The notes below the pieces were generated by a model. It searched no databases. It was not told the origin of the DNA and was given only the letters and a program-made list of their open reading frames with translations. The position numbers and the translations under genes were made by a program. From Acanthosoma haemorrhoidale (taxonomy: Eukaryota > Arthropoda > Insecta > Hemiptera > Acanthosomatidae), in NCBI GenBank assembly GCA_930367205.1, contig OV884009.1, positions 93,765,189 to 93,829,188 of the forward strand: a DNA stretch of 64,000 nt. Reading direction: 5' to 3'. Below are positions 49,201-57,240 of the stretch, one piece after another (position 1 is the stretch's first letter; every line of letters starts with the position of its first letter).

Positions 49201-51442
49201 GAGGTCACCATAAACCACACGATCTTAGTTGAATTGGGGGAAGACACAAGAGGAAACAAGTGTTGGCCGCGTTTGTAATGTGAGATGATGGTTGAAAATG
49301 GATCAGCGGGTGATTTGGGAAATGCGATCAGTTAAATTCTTATTAAACATTTAAATTCAAGTTGAAGATAAAATTTTTGGTTAAAATCACACTGATTTTT
49401 TTCTTTTACACAGTCACTCTTGTGGAGTTATGTGGATTAAGATATTCAAAGACTACTGGAATGGAGCATTTATTAGTTGGGCTCTTTTTAGGGAAACTAT
49501 TAAAAACCCATGGTACTGCAACTGGAAGGTAATTTATCACAAAATAGTTACCTTTCGGACACACACCTTTCTGTTACACGAAGCGTACTATTTGATTGTA
49601 ACAAAGAAATAAATAAATCAAATCCATGATCTTTTTTTTATAACAAACTTATTTAGTTCAATATATCCCAGAATATGAAGAGCCTCTTTTTCCAAAGTAA
49701 TCATATTATTTATCTATATTTCTAACATGATAAACTCAGGCCATTCTCCACCTTGTCCAGGTTTCTTACAAACCTTAAGTGTACATAAAAACACACCTGA
49801 TTTCAGACAATCACAGGAATGCTCATGAAGTTTGGGTGTAAGAAATAAAAAATACCATTCTTTAGCTAATCTTTATAATGTAAAGATTATATATATATAT
49901 TACATGGTGAATATATTCTATACTCACTACACACCTTTATCAGCTGGTTAAGGTAGTGGTCAAGATAAGGGTAAGGTCATTGCTTTATTGGTAGTACTTT
50001 ATACTTTAATCTTATGATTTAACGTTTAAATCCTCATGTCATCCATACAAAAATCTAATTAAAACAATAATGTCAATATGAAAGCATAGAAAACCTATGT
50101 TCAGTATACAGGTGAGATTTATTATTTTAATTTGGAATTCGTTTCTCACTTCCATTGACGGCTGGCGATTCTATCAGGAGATATCCAATTCTATTTACGG
50201 AATTAAAATAAAATACACTGCCTGTATAAGGATTCAAACTCAAAATCTTTCATGAAGTACTTATGTTAACCACTGCAATAATTGCGAGCCATTTTAAAAT
50301 TTAACCCTTTCAGTTAAGCCAACAAAAAGTTTCTATCGTTTTCGAGTTAAATAACATATTTTCAAACAATGGAAAAAAAACAACTAATTCTATGTAACCA
50401 AATCTGGACAAGTATGCAAATACATGTCTGACAGTCAATATCACCACACAATTGCTCAAAAAAGATTTAATAAGCATTATTTTAAGAAATTTTCTTTAGG
50501 ATAAAAGTTTATGATATGATCGTAACGCTTTCCTCTATAACGGGTACAACACATATCGGAAGATAATATCTTTTTTTGACATGCAACCCGATACACACCG
50601 TACAGAAGATCATGGGTCCCGCTGTCAGAAAAATTTGTACTAGAATACTAGTGATAAAAAATAAATTACATAATTATGCCCCATCCAATCTAATTTAGTA
50701 AAACCATAATACCACTATTAAAGAATAAATATTAATCATATATAAAATAACAACTAATTCAAGAGTTAATTGAGTTTTGCTATTTAGTAAATAAACAGAT
50801 TAATTCTGTAGAAAAATAATGTTACCAGGCTTGTTATTAAGCAGTGATTAATTATGAAAATAAAAATGTAAGCAGTACCTTCGATATCAAAGTGCTGAGA
50901 TCAGATATTCGAGGATTTACTTGTGTCAGATCTCTGACAATATCAGGAAAAACAGCCATAAATTCTCTCTTGTCATCTTTTGTTATTGTCTGAGGACGCA
51001 CCGTTTCAGTACTATGCTCCCTTAAAATTAAAACAAGGAACATAAGCGGGCTGTGAGATAACATTCAAATGTAAAAACGAATTATATGGCTAGTGGAAAA
51101 AACAAGGTCATGTTCAAATACCTGCACAATAAGGTAGAACGGTAATTCGAAAAATTCGACAGATATCTGCAGTCATATTTATGGAAGATGTTGGTCGATG
51201 CTTTTACCCTTAATGAACTGTTAAAATTATTATTGAATGGTTTCATGAAAGACAAGAGTTGTTTCGCGTAAACATTTGCGAATGACATCTTCACATTAAT
51301 AATAAACCAAAAGAAAAAAAAAATGTCCACTCCTGGAATGTGAGCGAGGACCAGTTCTAAACAAACGGGGAGATCAAAATACACAAATGTCAACGGCTGA
51401 CACTGTCACAATATATACTGACCTATCTCCCCCACAGAACAT
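37227..51442 (-). CDS. FPPS: farnesyl diphosphate synthase, eight-exon gene
   Basis: The product condenses dimethylallyl and then geranyl diphosphate with isopentenyl diphosphate to give farnesyl diphosphate, which feeds juvenile hormone, dolichol, ubiquinone and prenylation. Coding exons: 51423-51442, 50879-51020, 46774-46914, 45104-45307, 40539-40691, 39122-39199, 37786-37920 and 37227-37427. All have GT-AG borders, and the joins keep frame for about 357 codons, the family's usual length. Motifs (residues): GGKKVRG 62-68; FARM DDMVD 110-114 followed by ETRRG; GQTLD 177-181; KT 204-205; SARM DDFLD 247-251; basic end GRKQ. Two phenylalanines stand 5 and 4 residues before the FARM, the feature that limits chain length to C15. 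Glutamine 103 and lysine 64, expected IPP contacts, are kept. No inactivating change is seen. Hemipteran paralogues have become terpene synthases, but nothing here points that way. Confidence 0.93.
37491..37566 (-). repeat. tRNA-like SINE candidate, copy 2, in FPPS intron 7
   Basis: The minus strand has AGCTCAGTTAGAATCCCGAT, a B-box-like site, followed by CCTGGCAGTTTATTTTTTT. The ACTGCC...GGATTC block is shared with 50210-50240. Confidence 0.4.
37786..37920 (-). CDS. FPPS: FPP synthase exon 7
   Basis: 45 codons, phase 0 at both ends. It opens with the second aspartate-rich motif DDFLD, then [11 protein letters not shown], the conserved magnesium and diphosphate region. Donor GTATTAG. Confidence 0.95.
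37921..39121 (-). other. FPPS intron 6
   Basis: 38030-38230 is less AT-rich with a run of nine or ten C near 38100, and has no recognised content. The rest is AT-rich. Confidence 0.8.
39122..39199 (-). CDS. FPPS: FPP synthase exon 6
   Basis: 26 codons: [20 protein letters not shown] then HYFQVQ. It joins MYM of exon 5 to DDFLD of exon 7, the helix leading into the second aspartate motif. Acceptor TTTTTTTCAG, donor GTTTGTG. Confidence 0.93.
39200..40538 (-). other. FPPS intron 5
   Basis: A TA/TG microsatellite lies at 40223-40277. The 40290-40440 segment is richer in GC and may be a transposon scrap. No coding frame is supported. Confidence 0.75.
40223..40277. repeat. TA microsatellite
   Basis: An uninterrupted TA run of about 20 units, led by a short TG run. 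Confidence 0.95.
40539..40691 (-). CDS. FPPS: FPP synthase exon 5
   Basis: 51 codons, phase 0. It contains GQTLDS, then the [19 protein letters not shown] segment that binds the allylic diphosphate. Donor GTGAGT. Confidence 0.95.
41083..41220 (-). repeat. dispersed repeat family C, copy 2
   Basis: Partner of 13965-14115, more diverged in the centre. Confidence 0.5.
41484..41610. repeat. 23-bp tandem repeat, about 5.5 copies
   Basis: The unit ATTAAATTTATTAAATTAG plus AATT repeats without visible differences between units, so the array is probably young. Confidence 0.95.
42557..42600 (+). repeat. possible Tc1-like terminal inverted repeat
   Basis: TACACTGGTCCACAAGAAAA followed by GTAGCACAC resembles the TACA/TACT-type outer ends of Tc1-like elements. 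The matching end was not found. Confidence 0.35.
42812..43710. pseudogene. scrambled Tc1-like transposase remnants on both strands
   Basis: On the plus strand, 42950-43140 reads [13 protein letters not shown] and then [16 protein letters not shown] in a shifted frame. That is the linker after the second helix-turn-helix of Tc1-like transposases. On the minus strand, 43530-43290 reads [15 protein letters not shown] (the M-H-x-N block of the second aspartate), SDLNPIKHL (the D-x-N-P-I-E block with E to K), and the family's usual C-terminal end. Further along the minus strand, 43262-43195 reads [20 protein letters not shown], the first catalytic block, which should come before the others. So the parts are inverted and permuted relative to each other. 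Confidence 0.6.
45104..45307 (-). CDS. FPPS: FPP synthase exon 4
   Basis: 68 codons, phase 0. It carries [20 protein letters not shown], the first aspartate-rich motif with the two chain-length phenylalanines, then [17 protein letters not shown]. Donor GTAAGT. Confidence 0.96.
45308..46773 (-). other. FPPS intron 3
   Basis: AT-rich. No repeat or frame that I can support. Confidence 0.8.
46774..46914 (-). CDS. FPPS: FPP synthase exon 3
   Basis: 47 codons, phase 0: [18 protein letters not shown], the IPP-binding lysine and arginine region, to ILGWCAEM. Donor GTAAGG. Confidence 0.95.
47735..48160 (+). repeat. dispersed repeat family D, copy 2
   Basis: Shares blocks with 34335-34700, including ACTTTATTCTGGGATA and CTTATAAATAATAATGGGCC. 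Confidence 0.7.
48480..49160 (+). mobile_element. LTR-like element with TATA box, copy 1
   Basis: It aligns with 56540-57240. The best block is GGTTCACACTCGC-TTTGGG, followed by a shared run to GATACTGAGTGTGAA and then TGTACCTCTTCTCCTG-ACACAGTGCA. A TATA box (GGCTATAAATACC, 48566-48578) stands about 370 bases before this block in both copies. The arrangement suggests an LTR plus leader. The 75-codon frame at 48722 is probably incidental. Confidence 0.5.
49961..50055 (+). repeat. tRNA-like SINE candidate, plus orientation
   Basis: TTATTGGTAGTA and, about 35 bases on, CGTTTAAATCCTC resemble pol III A and B boxes. It forms an inverted pair with 50229-50290. Confidence 0.3.
50195..50290 (-). repeat. 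tRNA-like SINE candidate, copy 3
   Basis: Minus strand: GCAGTGGTTAAC (A-box-like), then GAGTTTGAATCC (B-box-like), then TTATACAGGCAGTGTATTTTA, which resembles the copy at 37491. Confidence 0.45.
50879..51020 (-). CDS. FPPS: FPP synthase exon 2
   Basis: One base finishing a split codon, then 47 codons: [20 protein letters not shown] and [13 protein letters not shown], the N-terminal helix of the mature enzyme. Acceptor AATTTTAAG, donor GTACTGC. Confidence 0.93.
51423..51442 (-). CDS. FPPS: FPP synthase exon 1 coding part (proposed)
   Basis: The ATG at 51442-51440 opens MFCGGD, then AG before the donor GTCAGT. AG plus the first base of exon 2 gives AGG (arginine), so the phase fits. An in-frame stop lies 16 codons upstream (51490-51488) with no other ATG between. 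This gives a cytosolic form without a mitochondrial leader. An alternative upstream exon with a leader cannot be excluded. Confidence 0.5.
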
Positions 51443-51470
51443 GCCTTCGCTTCTCCCACTTTGACACCAT
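51423..51470 (-). other. upstream ORF overlapping the FPPS start
   Basis: An ATG at 51470-51468 opens 15 codons, [15 protein letters not shown], ending in TAG at the very last three bases of proposed exon 1. It overlaps the FPPS start in another frame. If the transcript begins upstream, this could reduce translation of the main frame. Confidence 0.4.
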
Positions 51471-51490
51471 TTACAAAGAGCTAGTAGTCA

Positions 51491-53202
51491 ACTAATCACC
51501 AACTTACTGCTAAGTTAAACTTACGACCAAGTAAAACTTAGGGTTTAAGTTACAACAAATTATTTATAATTAACTACTTAATACCAAGATAAATAAAAAA
51601 GTTGGTCAAGAAATTTATTTTTTTCAATATACTAGTCGATCCAATGTTCAGTGTCGACGCCTTTTTTTTTTTTTCATTGTATGAAATCTGTTATTTTTAT
51701 TATATCATTACTGACGTTACAGTTATTGTTCAGTGGATGATGTTAGTGTATCTGTTTTGGAAGTTGAATAGAATATTTTTGTTCGCGTGTTCGAAAGGAG
51801 AGGCTGTACTTCTAAATATGTACGGAGCAAACGTCTTGCAACTGCGAATGTATTCTGATCGTTATACGAAAAAGGAGCAATATAAAGGGTAAATATTACC
51901 GAGAGATACTTAACCCGAGTTTCTTAAAAACCTATTACATAATTTTGAAAAAACTACTTATGATAAGAGATCTATAATAATCCATTTTATTCGTCACTAA
52001 AAATCACCGTCCTGGTTAGAATTATTGGCTTACAAAACTTATTTTTTTAGAATATTTTTGAAATTAATTTTGCGTTACTAAGGTGTCTTTAACTACATCA
52101 AAAGTTGTAACTTTAAATCTAGCAACTGAACTTGGGCGTAAGAAAGCTAGCTCGACTTTTTTCACGTTTAATTTTTTTTTCCATACTTCCCCTAATTTTA
52201 TTTTAGCTAATCAAGAATAACTAATCAGCACAGTTCGAAGTGCGTTGCATTCAAAATTTCAAATAGATTGAGTCATTTTTAGGGCTACAGAGGACATACA
52301 AAAGACGATAGTCCCATACTTCCCCCCCCCCCCGACAAAACGTACATGGTTTTATTTTATGTATTGTTTGAGTGTCTGAATTCCTTCATGGTGATAAACG
52401 GTAAATAGACGAAATACTAACAAACAAAAAATATTAAAATCGGAGCTATTTTTTATTTGGGCTGTCCTAAACTTGTTTTTTGAAATATAATTGAATTTAT
52501 TTTTTGTTTACTGTCTTATATGTCTCCTCAACCGTGGGGATCAATTACAACACTTAATCATACATAACTTCTGCGGCGTGACTTGCAATTTAACGGAACC
52601 AGTATTCATCATAATCCAATGTGTTTTGAAGAATAGCTTTAAAATTTCAAATCGATCGAATCATTTTATGCCCTCCGTCGTTCGACATACAGACAGAAAT
52701 CAACTTCTGACCAAACACAAGTGTTACTGTTTGGAAGTAATGACTCACCCTTCGGGCTCGGCAATAACGTTTAAACAAAAAATGGCATTCGTGCTAGGAT
52801 TATTAAAAAAATGCTAGGATACACTCACGGACCAGTGACCTCAGAGGTATGGTTTTCATCAACGTAATTATCGATAAATTTTTTTTTGTCCAGAGAAAAA
52901 ACGAAAAATTAAATAGATATTTACATTTTTAATTTCCGAGCCGGAAGGAAGATCTGCTTTCATTGAGGTATATTGTTGTTTTGCGCCTGTCTGTGTCTGT
53001 TACATGTATGAGTACATGTTCTACGATAAAAAAAAAAAAAACAATTTCAAAGATATTCCAAATAATTAAGTTTTGAGACCCAACAATAAAAACCGTGTGT
53101 ATAGTACATGTTAAGTCATTTCTTTCAAGAATTCTTTCATATCTTACATTAATAATAAACAATAAGCAGCTAAGATTTATAAATAATAAAGAATTCTTGT
53201 TA
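51491..53202. other. upstream region of FPPS with repeat E
   Basis: The 96-codon plus frame at 51602-51892 is not recognised. 52200-52800 holds two partial copies of repeat family E, marked by AAAATTTCAAAT-GAT-GAATCATTTT and, near 52740, TGACTCACCCTTCGGGCTCG. A run of about twelve C lies at 52323-52334. Confidence 0.45.
52610..52770 (+). repeat. dispersed repeat family E, copy 1
   Basis: Similar to 54395-54530: TTTAAAATTTCA...TTGAATCATTTTA, ACATAC...ACAGACAGA, and CTC-CCCTTCGGG(C/A)TCG-CAATAA. These blocks occur in the same order in both. Confidence 0.6.
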
Positions 53203-53399
53203 AAGAAATATATATATTAACAAAGTTAAATATAAATTATCAAGAGCGTCCGAGTTGTGCCGTAGCATCCTTGTTTGTAAGATAATAACAAAATAAAAAA
53301 ACATTGAAAAAAAAAAGAACACGGCTCGTCTTCATAGCCTGGTGTAGTAGACTTCCAACTGTGGAGACACGGCTTTGTTCCCCAGCTCCCCTGATAGGT
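53203..53399 (+). repeat. mosaic segment A, copy 1
   Basis: 197 bases that recur without visible change at 53939-54135. It includes GAGCGTCCGAGTTGTGCCGT and ACGGCTTTGTTCCCCAGCTC. Confidence 0.95.
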
Positions 53400-53444
53400 C
53401 AGGGTTCACTCAGCCTAGTAAGGATGCATGAAATGTAAAAACAA

Positions 53445-53733
53445 TTGGGACATTACCCCCTCAGAATAACAAAAAGGAATAAAATAGGTATGTCTATGTG
53501 GCAAAAAAAAACATAATACACAACATTTCACTGGTATGATTAGCATATGAGAAATATGAGGCTAAGTACATATGTGATTTAATCAAAAAACATATATGAG
53601 CAGAGATGAAAAAAATAAAGAAAATATAGGAATTATTTCCAGAGGAAAAATAACTTGAAAGCTGGGACGTATTTACATAGGAAATGAAATAAATAAAGAG
53701 AACTAATAAAGAGAATAAAGAGAACACAATAAT
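53445..53733 (+). repeat. dispersed repeat family D, copy 3
   Basis: Resembles 34335-34700 and 47735-48160: CATTACCCCCTCAGAATAAC-AAAAAGGA, then CACTGGTATGATTAGCATAT. It runs directly into mosaic segment B. Confidence 0.6.
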
Positions 53734-53892
53734 GGTGAGTTATAAATTGTTAGATTGGAGGGGGATATGGAACTGGAACAGGTCGGAAGGGCAGGATGGA
53801 GTAGCACTTGAGCAAAGAAGTAGCAAATCCGGTTAGGAAAATCGAAATTAAGGCTGAGAGGGCTTTTTCACCAGCGCTGTCTCGTCATGAGT
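53734..53892 (+). repeat. mosaic segment B, copy 1
   Basis: 159 bases that recur without visible change at 54133-54291. Confidence 0.95.
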
Positions 53893-53940
53893 ACAAGGAT
53901 TGGTTCCTATATATTTGCCCAATTGCTCGTCTGCTGTCAA
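53891..53940 (+). repeat. mosaic segment C, copy 1
   Basis: 50 bases identical to 54929-54978 (GTACAAGGATTGGTTCCTAT ... CTGCTGTCAA). In that second place it lies inside the decayed repeat ORF and encodes KDWFLYICPIARLLS. Confidence 0.95.
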
Positions 53941-54135
53941 GAAATATATATATTAACAAAGTTAAATATAAATTATCAAGAGCGTCCGAGTTGTGCCGTA
54001 GCATCCTTGTTTGTAAGATAATAACAAAATAAAAAAACATTGAAAAAAAAAAGAACACGGCTCGTCTTCATAGCCTGGTGTAGTAGACTTCCAACTGTGG
54101 AGACACGGCTTTGTTCCCCAGCTCCCCTGATAGGT
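53939..54135 (+). repeat. mosaic segment A, copy 2
   Basis: See 53203-53399. Here it is flanked by C on the left and B on the right, with 2-3 bases of overlap at each join. Confidence 0.95.
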
Positions 54136-54291
54136 GAGTTATAAATTGTTAGATTGGAGGGGGATATGGAACTGGAACAGGTCGGAAGGGCAGGATGGAG
54201 TAGCACTTGAGCAAAGAAGTAGCAAATCCGGTTAGGAAAATCGAAATTAAGGCTGAGAGGGCTTTTTCACCAGCGCTGTCTCGTCATGAGT
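54133..54291 (+). repeat. mosaic segment B, copy 2
   Basis: See 53734-53892. It continues into a different right flank (TGTTGCGTCATAG). Confidence 0.95.
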
Positions 54292-54394
54292 TGTTGCGTC
54301 ATAGATTTATTAATTCTTTATTATTTTTCCTGGGATCAGAGAAACCTGAAAAAGTCATTGAGACGTATCACCATGTTTCAAGCTGTTGCGGAAT

Positions 54395-54545
54395 AAACTT
54401 TTAAAATTTCAGGTTGGTTGAATCATTTTACTGTCGTGCAACATACATATTAACGTACAGACAGACTTAAGACCATTGTAACTGTATGAAAGTAGAGGCT
54501 CTCCCTTTGGGATCGCCAATAAACGGTAGGACCTGACTATGTCAG
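54395..54545 (+). repeat. dispersed repeat family E, copy 2
   Basis: Partner of 52610-52770. Confidence 0.6.
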
Positions 54546-54863
54546 TGAAGTTCCAAAGGGACAAGCTAATGCGATTTTTTACCTGGGTGTTATCATATTA
54601 CAAACATTATCGCAAAGATAACAAAATTATCAACTAATACTGGTAGATAGAGTTACTCTTAATAAGAAAAGTGGTTCTTTAGCTTTTATATACTCATATC
54701 AGATTAGCTCAAATTCAGAAGATAACACAGGTCTACAAGAAAAAAACATTTTTTTGGTGCTTAGAATTTTAGAACTGATTTTAGTTATATTTGGGCACTG
54801 AATGTAAATATGAAATCAGTTTTTCTCTATATGTTCTATTTTAGATGAGAGTACTGTTTTAAC

Positions 54864-56310
54864 TTGCAGTTCTACAAGAAATGTGTACTTCTAACTCCCT
54901 TTTGTGCAGTTCTAAACTACATATACTCGTACAAGGATTGGTTCCTATATATTTGCCCAATTGCTCGTCTGCTGTCAATTCCTCAACGTTTCAACCAGGA
55001 TGAGTTACATGACCTCACAAGAGATCTCAACACGTCAAAAGAAGTTTCTGAATTACTGGCTTTCAGGTTGAAGGACAAATATTGGCTGGAACATGGAACC
55101 GAATTCACCTTTTACCGTACAAGAGAAAAGGGTCTACTACCCCTACTCTTCTCCTCTCAATAAGACAATCTCATACTTTATCACGAAATTGAAGGACTCC
55201 TGATTAAAAATGGGTCTTCCTGACTATTTTCCAGATGATTGGCATCTATTTATTGGCAGCTCAAAGCGAAGTTTGAAATGTATTTTCTCTCACAATGGGA
55301 ATAAATATGGTCCATAACACCATAACTTTGGTCTTGGAGAAGATAAAGTATCATGAAAATCAGTGGGTGATTTGTGTGGATATAAAAATGGTTACTTACA
55401 ACTTAAAAAAAACAAAACTTTCTCCTTAGACAGCAAAGTGGCCACACCAAGTATCCTTGCTTCTCGTGCCTCGGGGAAACAAAACAAAACACTGAGTTAG
55501 AAAAGAGTGACCTAACAGACAAAACATGGACGTTGGGGAAAAGCTTGTTATTAACGACCCCTTAGTTGAACGAGAGAAAATCATCTTTCCTCCACTCCAT
55601 ATAAAGCTGAGCCTTTTAAAGCAGTTTTTAAATGATCCTACCTTCGTAAATTCGACGAATGAGGCTGAGCGAAGAGCCTGGGCTTGTGTTGGATATTAAT
55701 TATTATTTTATGTATTATTACTAAATTTATATTGCGTTAATTATTATTATTTACTATTTGTGTTAACTGTTTAGTGACTTTGAAGTTTATCGTTTCTTGG
55801 CAACACTGTCAAATTGCCGTTTTTTATTTTCGGGACTGTGTAACCTCCCAGAGGGTATTGTTTTTTTTTATTACCTAGAGCCAATTCTTCTTTTGTACAC
55901 AGGCTCGTTGTCGGTCATATTGTATTTGTTTAATTTCTCAATACAGTTATTTGTTTAAATTTGGCCTTTTAGTTTTGTTTAATAACCCGATTTTCAACAA
56001 CTTGTCACAGTTGTCCGAAATTTTCTGGGCTAACGCCTGTATTATGTTGAACTAGTAAACGAGATGCTTAACAGATTCAAATCCCTTGGGTGATACATGA
56101 GTATTAAGGTGCACTATTTACACAGCCACTTAGACCGTTATCCTGAAAATTTAGGAGACAACAGTGAAGAACAAGGTGAATGATTTAACCAGGATATTAA
56201 AACTATGGATCCCCGCTTCTAAGGAAGATGGGATACGCACACGATGGCAGATTACTGCTGGAGTTTATAAAGGGACTGTTTCAAAATACATTCAAGAATG
56301 TCATGGAAAA
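54864..56310 (+). pseudogene. decayed ORF of a second arthropod repeat protein, split by a solo LTR
   Basis: The frame at 54864-55163 includes RFNQDELHDLTRDLNTSKEV and then SELLAFRLKDKYWLEHGTEF. Then, over several frames, come WHLFIGSSKRSLKCIFSHNG, HTKYPC, PPLHIKLSLLKQFLNDP and NEAERRAWAC. After the LTR (55687-55999) the same protein goes on: LNRFKSLG, MSIKVHYLHSHLDRYPENLG, DNSEEQGE and MADYCWSL. From memory, this is a multi-copy uncharacterised protein of about 500 residues that is scattered through arthropod genomes. I know no enzyme function for it. Stops and shifts show that this copy is dead. Confidence 0.55.
55687..55999 (+). repeat. solo LTR (313 bp)
   Basis: It runs from TGTTGGA to TTTCAACA, with TG...CA ends forming a short inverted repeat. 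GCTTG stands before it and ACTTG after it, a 5-bp target duplication with one change. The surrounding ORF resumes on the far side, which confirms the insertion. It is unrelated to the other LTRs in the window. Confidence 0.7.
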
Positions 56311-56539
56311 GAAGCTTTTTCCTCTGTCTTAGTATATAATAATATAGTAATAAAAATTCTATGTTTACTTTTTTTTATTTGATCCATGGATTTAACTTAT
56401 AATAGTGTAACATATATTTTAATAAAATGTTATTGTTGTGGCCACCTCTTAATTACAAATAATTATAAGTCACTCTCTTCTCGATCAGATCATATCATAT
56501 CTATCATTTTTTCCATATGTTTAATAAATTAAGCTTATG

Positions 56540-57240
56540 ACGCCAGTCGGAGAGTGGGGGGATGAGTAGTGGGGGAAACAGTCATAGGTGGGGAGTTATC
56601 CCCACCCTACTGGCTGGCCTCCTATATAAGCCCGAGCCCCTGAGTCAGAGCTCAGACAGAAGCCAACCGGGACCTTGAACACTTCTCTCTCTCTCTGCGC
56701 CTGCGGCTCTACTCAAAACCATGGACCTCTTATTCAACTACCTCTGCATCTCTCTTTCCTAACCTCGCTATGTTGTAGTCCGGCTTAGTCAGAACCCACA
56801 CCATCCTAGGGGGAATCTCTGCCTTTGTCTCGCTAAAACTAGCACCTCCTTGGGAGAGACCTCTCCCTCGCAGACGACGGTTGCCGTAGCCTTGCAAATT
56901 TTACCAGCAGTGTCTCCCACGACAATCGAGTCTGCCTCTCTCCGGTTCACACTCGCCTTTGGGATCCGGACGGTTTTCGCCTACCTTTAGATACCGAGTG
57001 TGAATTCGTGGTCATTCCAAGACCACATAAACTACCTATAAACCTACCCTGTACCTCTTCTCCTGAACACAGTGCATTATCGGGGCACACACACCTTCTA
57101 AAGATCTTATGGAGTCAGATCAAAGCGAATTAAAGCTGCCCGCCAACTAGGTCGGCTCTTTCTGGGCGCTCGTCGGACGGGGGCTAAGAGGTTTTAGCGA
57201 CCCTACTCAGATTCAATTAGAGACAGATCCGACAGTAGTG
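56540..57240 (+). mobile_element. LTR-like element with TATA box, copy 2
   Basis: Partner of 48480-49160. A TATA box (CCTATATAAGCCC, 56621-56633) is followed by GAGTCAGAGCTCAGACAGA, like a transcription start region. CGGTTCACACTCGCCTTTGG and the block after it match copy 1. A TTTTAGCGACC segment follows at 57191. Confidence 0.55.

Larger units (their letters stand above)
46915..50878 (-). other. FPPS intron 2 (4.0 kb), repeat-rich
   Basis: It contains repeat D copy 2, an LTR-like element and an inverted pair of tRNA-like SINE candidates, listed separately. Confidence 0.75.

Noticed and set aside
51082..51393. A 103-codon minus-strand ORF just upstream of FPPS exon 2.
   Set aside because: It lies in the proposed first intron, is hydrophobic low-complexity, and does not join exon 2 in a way that resembles any FPP synthase N-terminus.
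55687..56005. The sequence after the LTR (ACTTGTCACAGTTGTCC) considered as a primer-binding site of a full element.
   Set aside because: The downstream sequence resumes the interrupted repeat ORF, and the flanks match as a target duplication, so it is a solo LTR.
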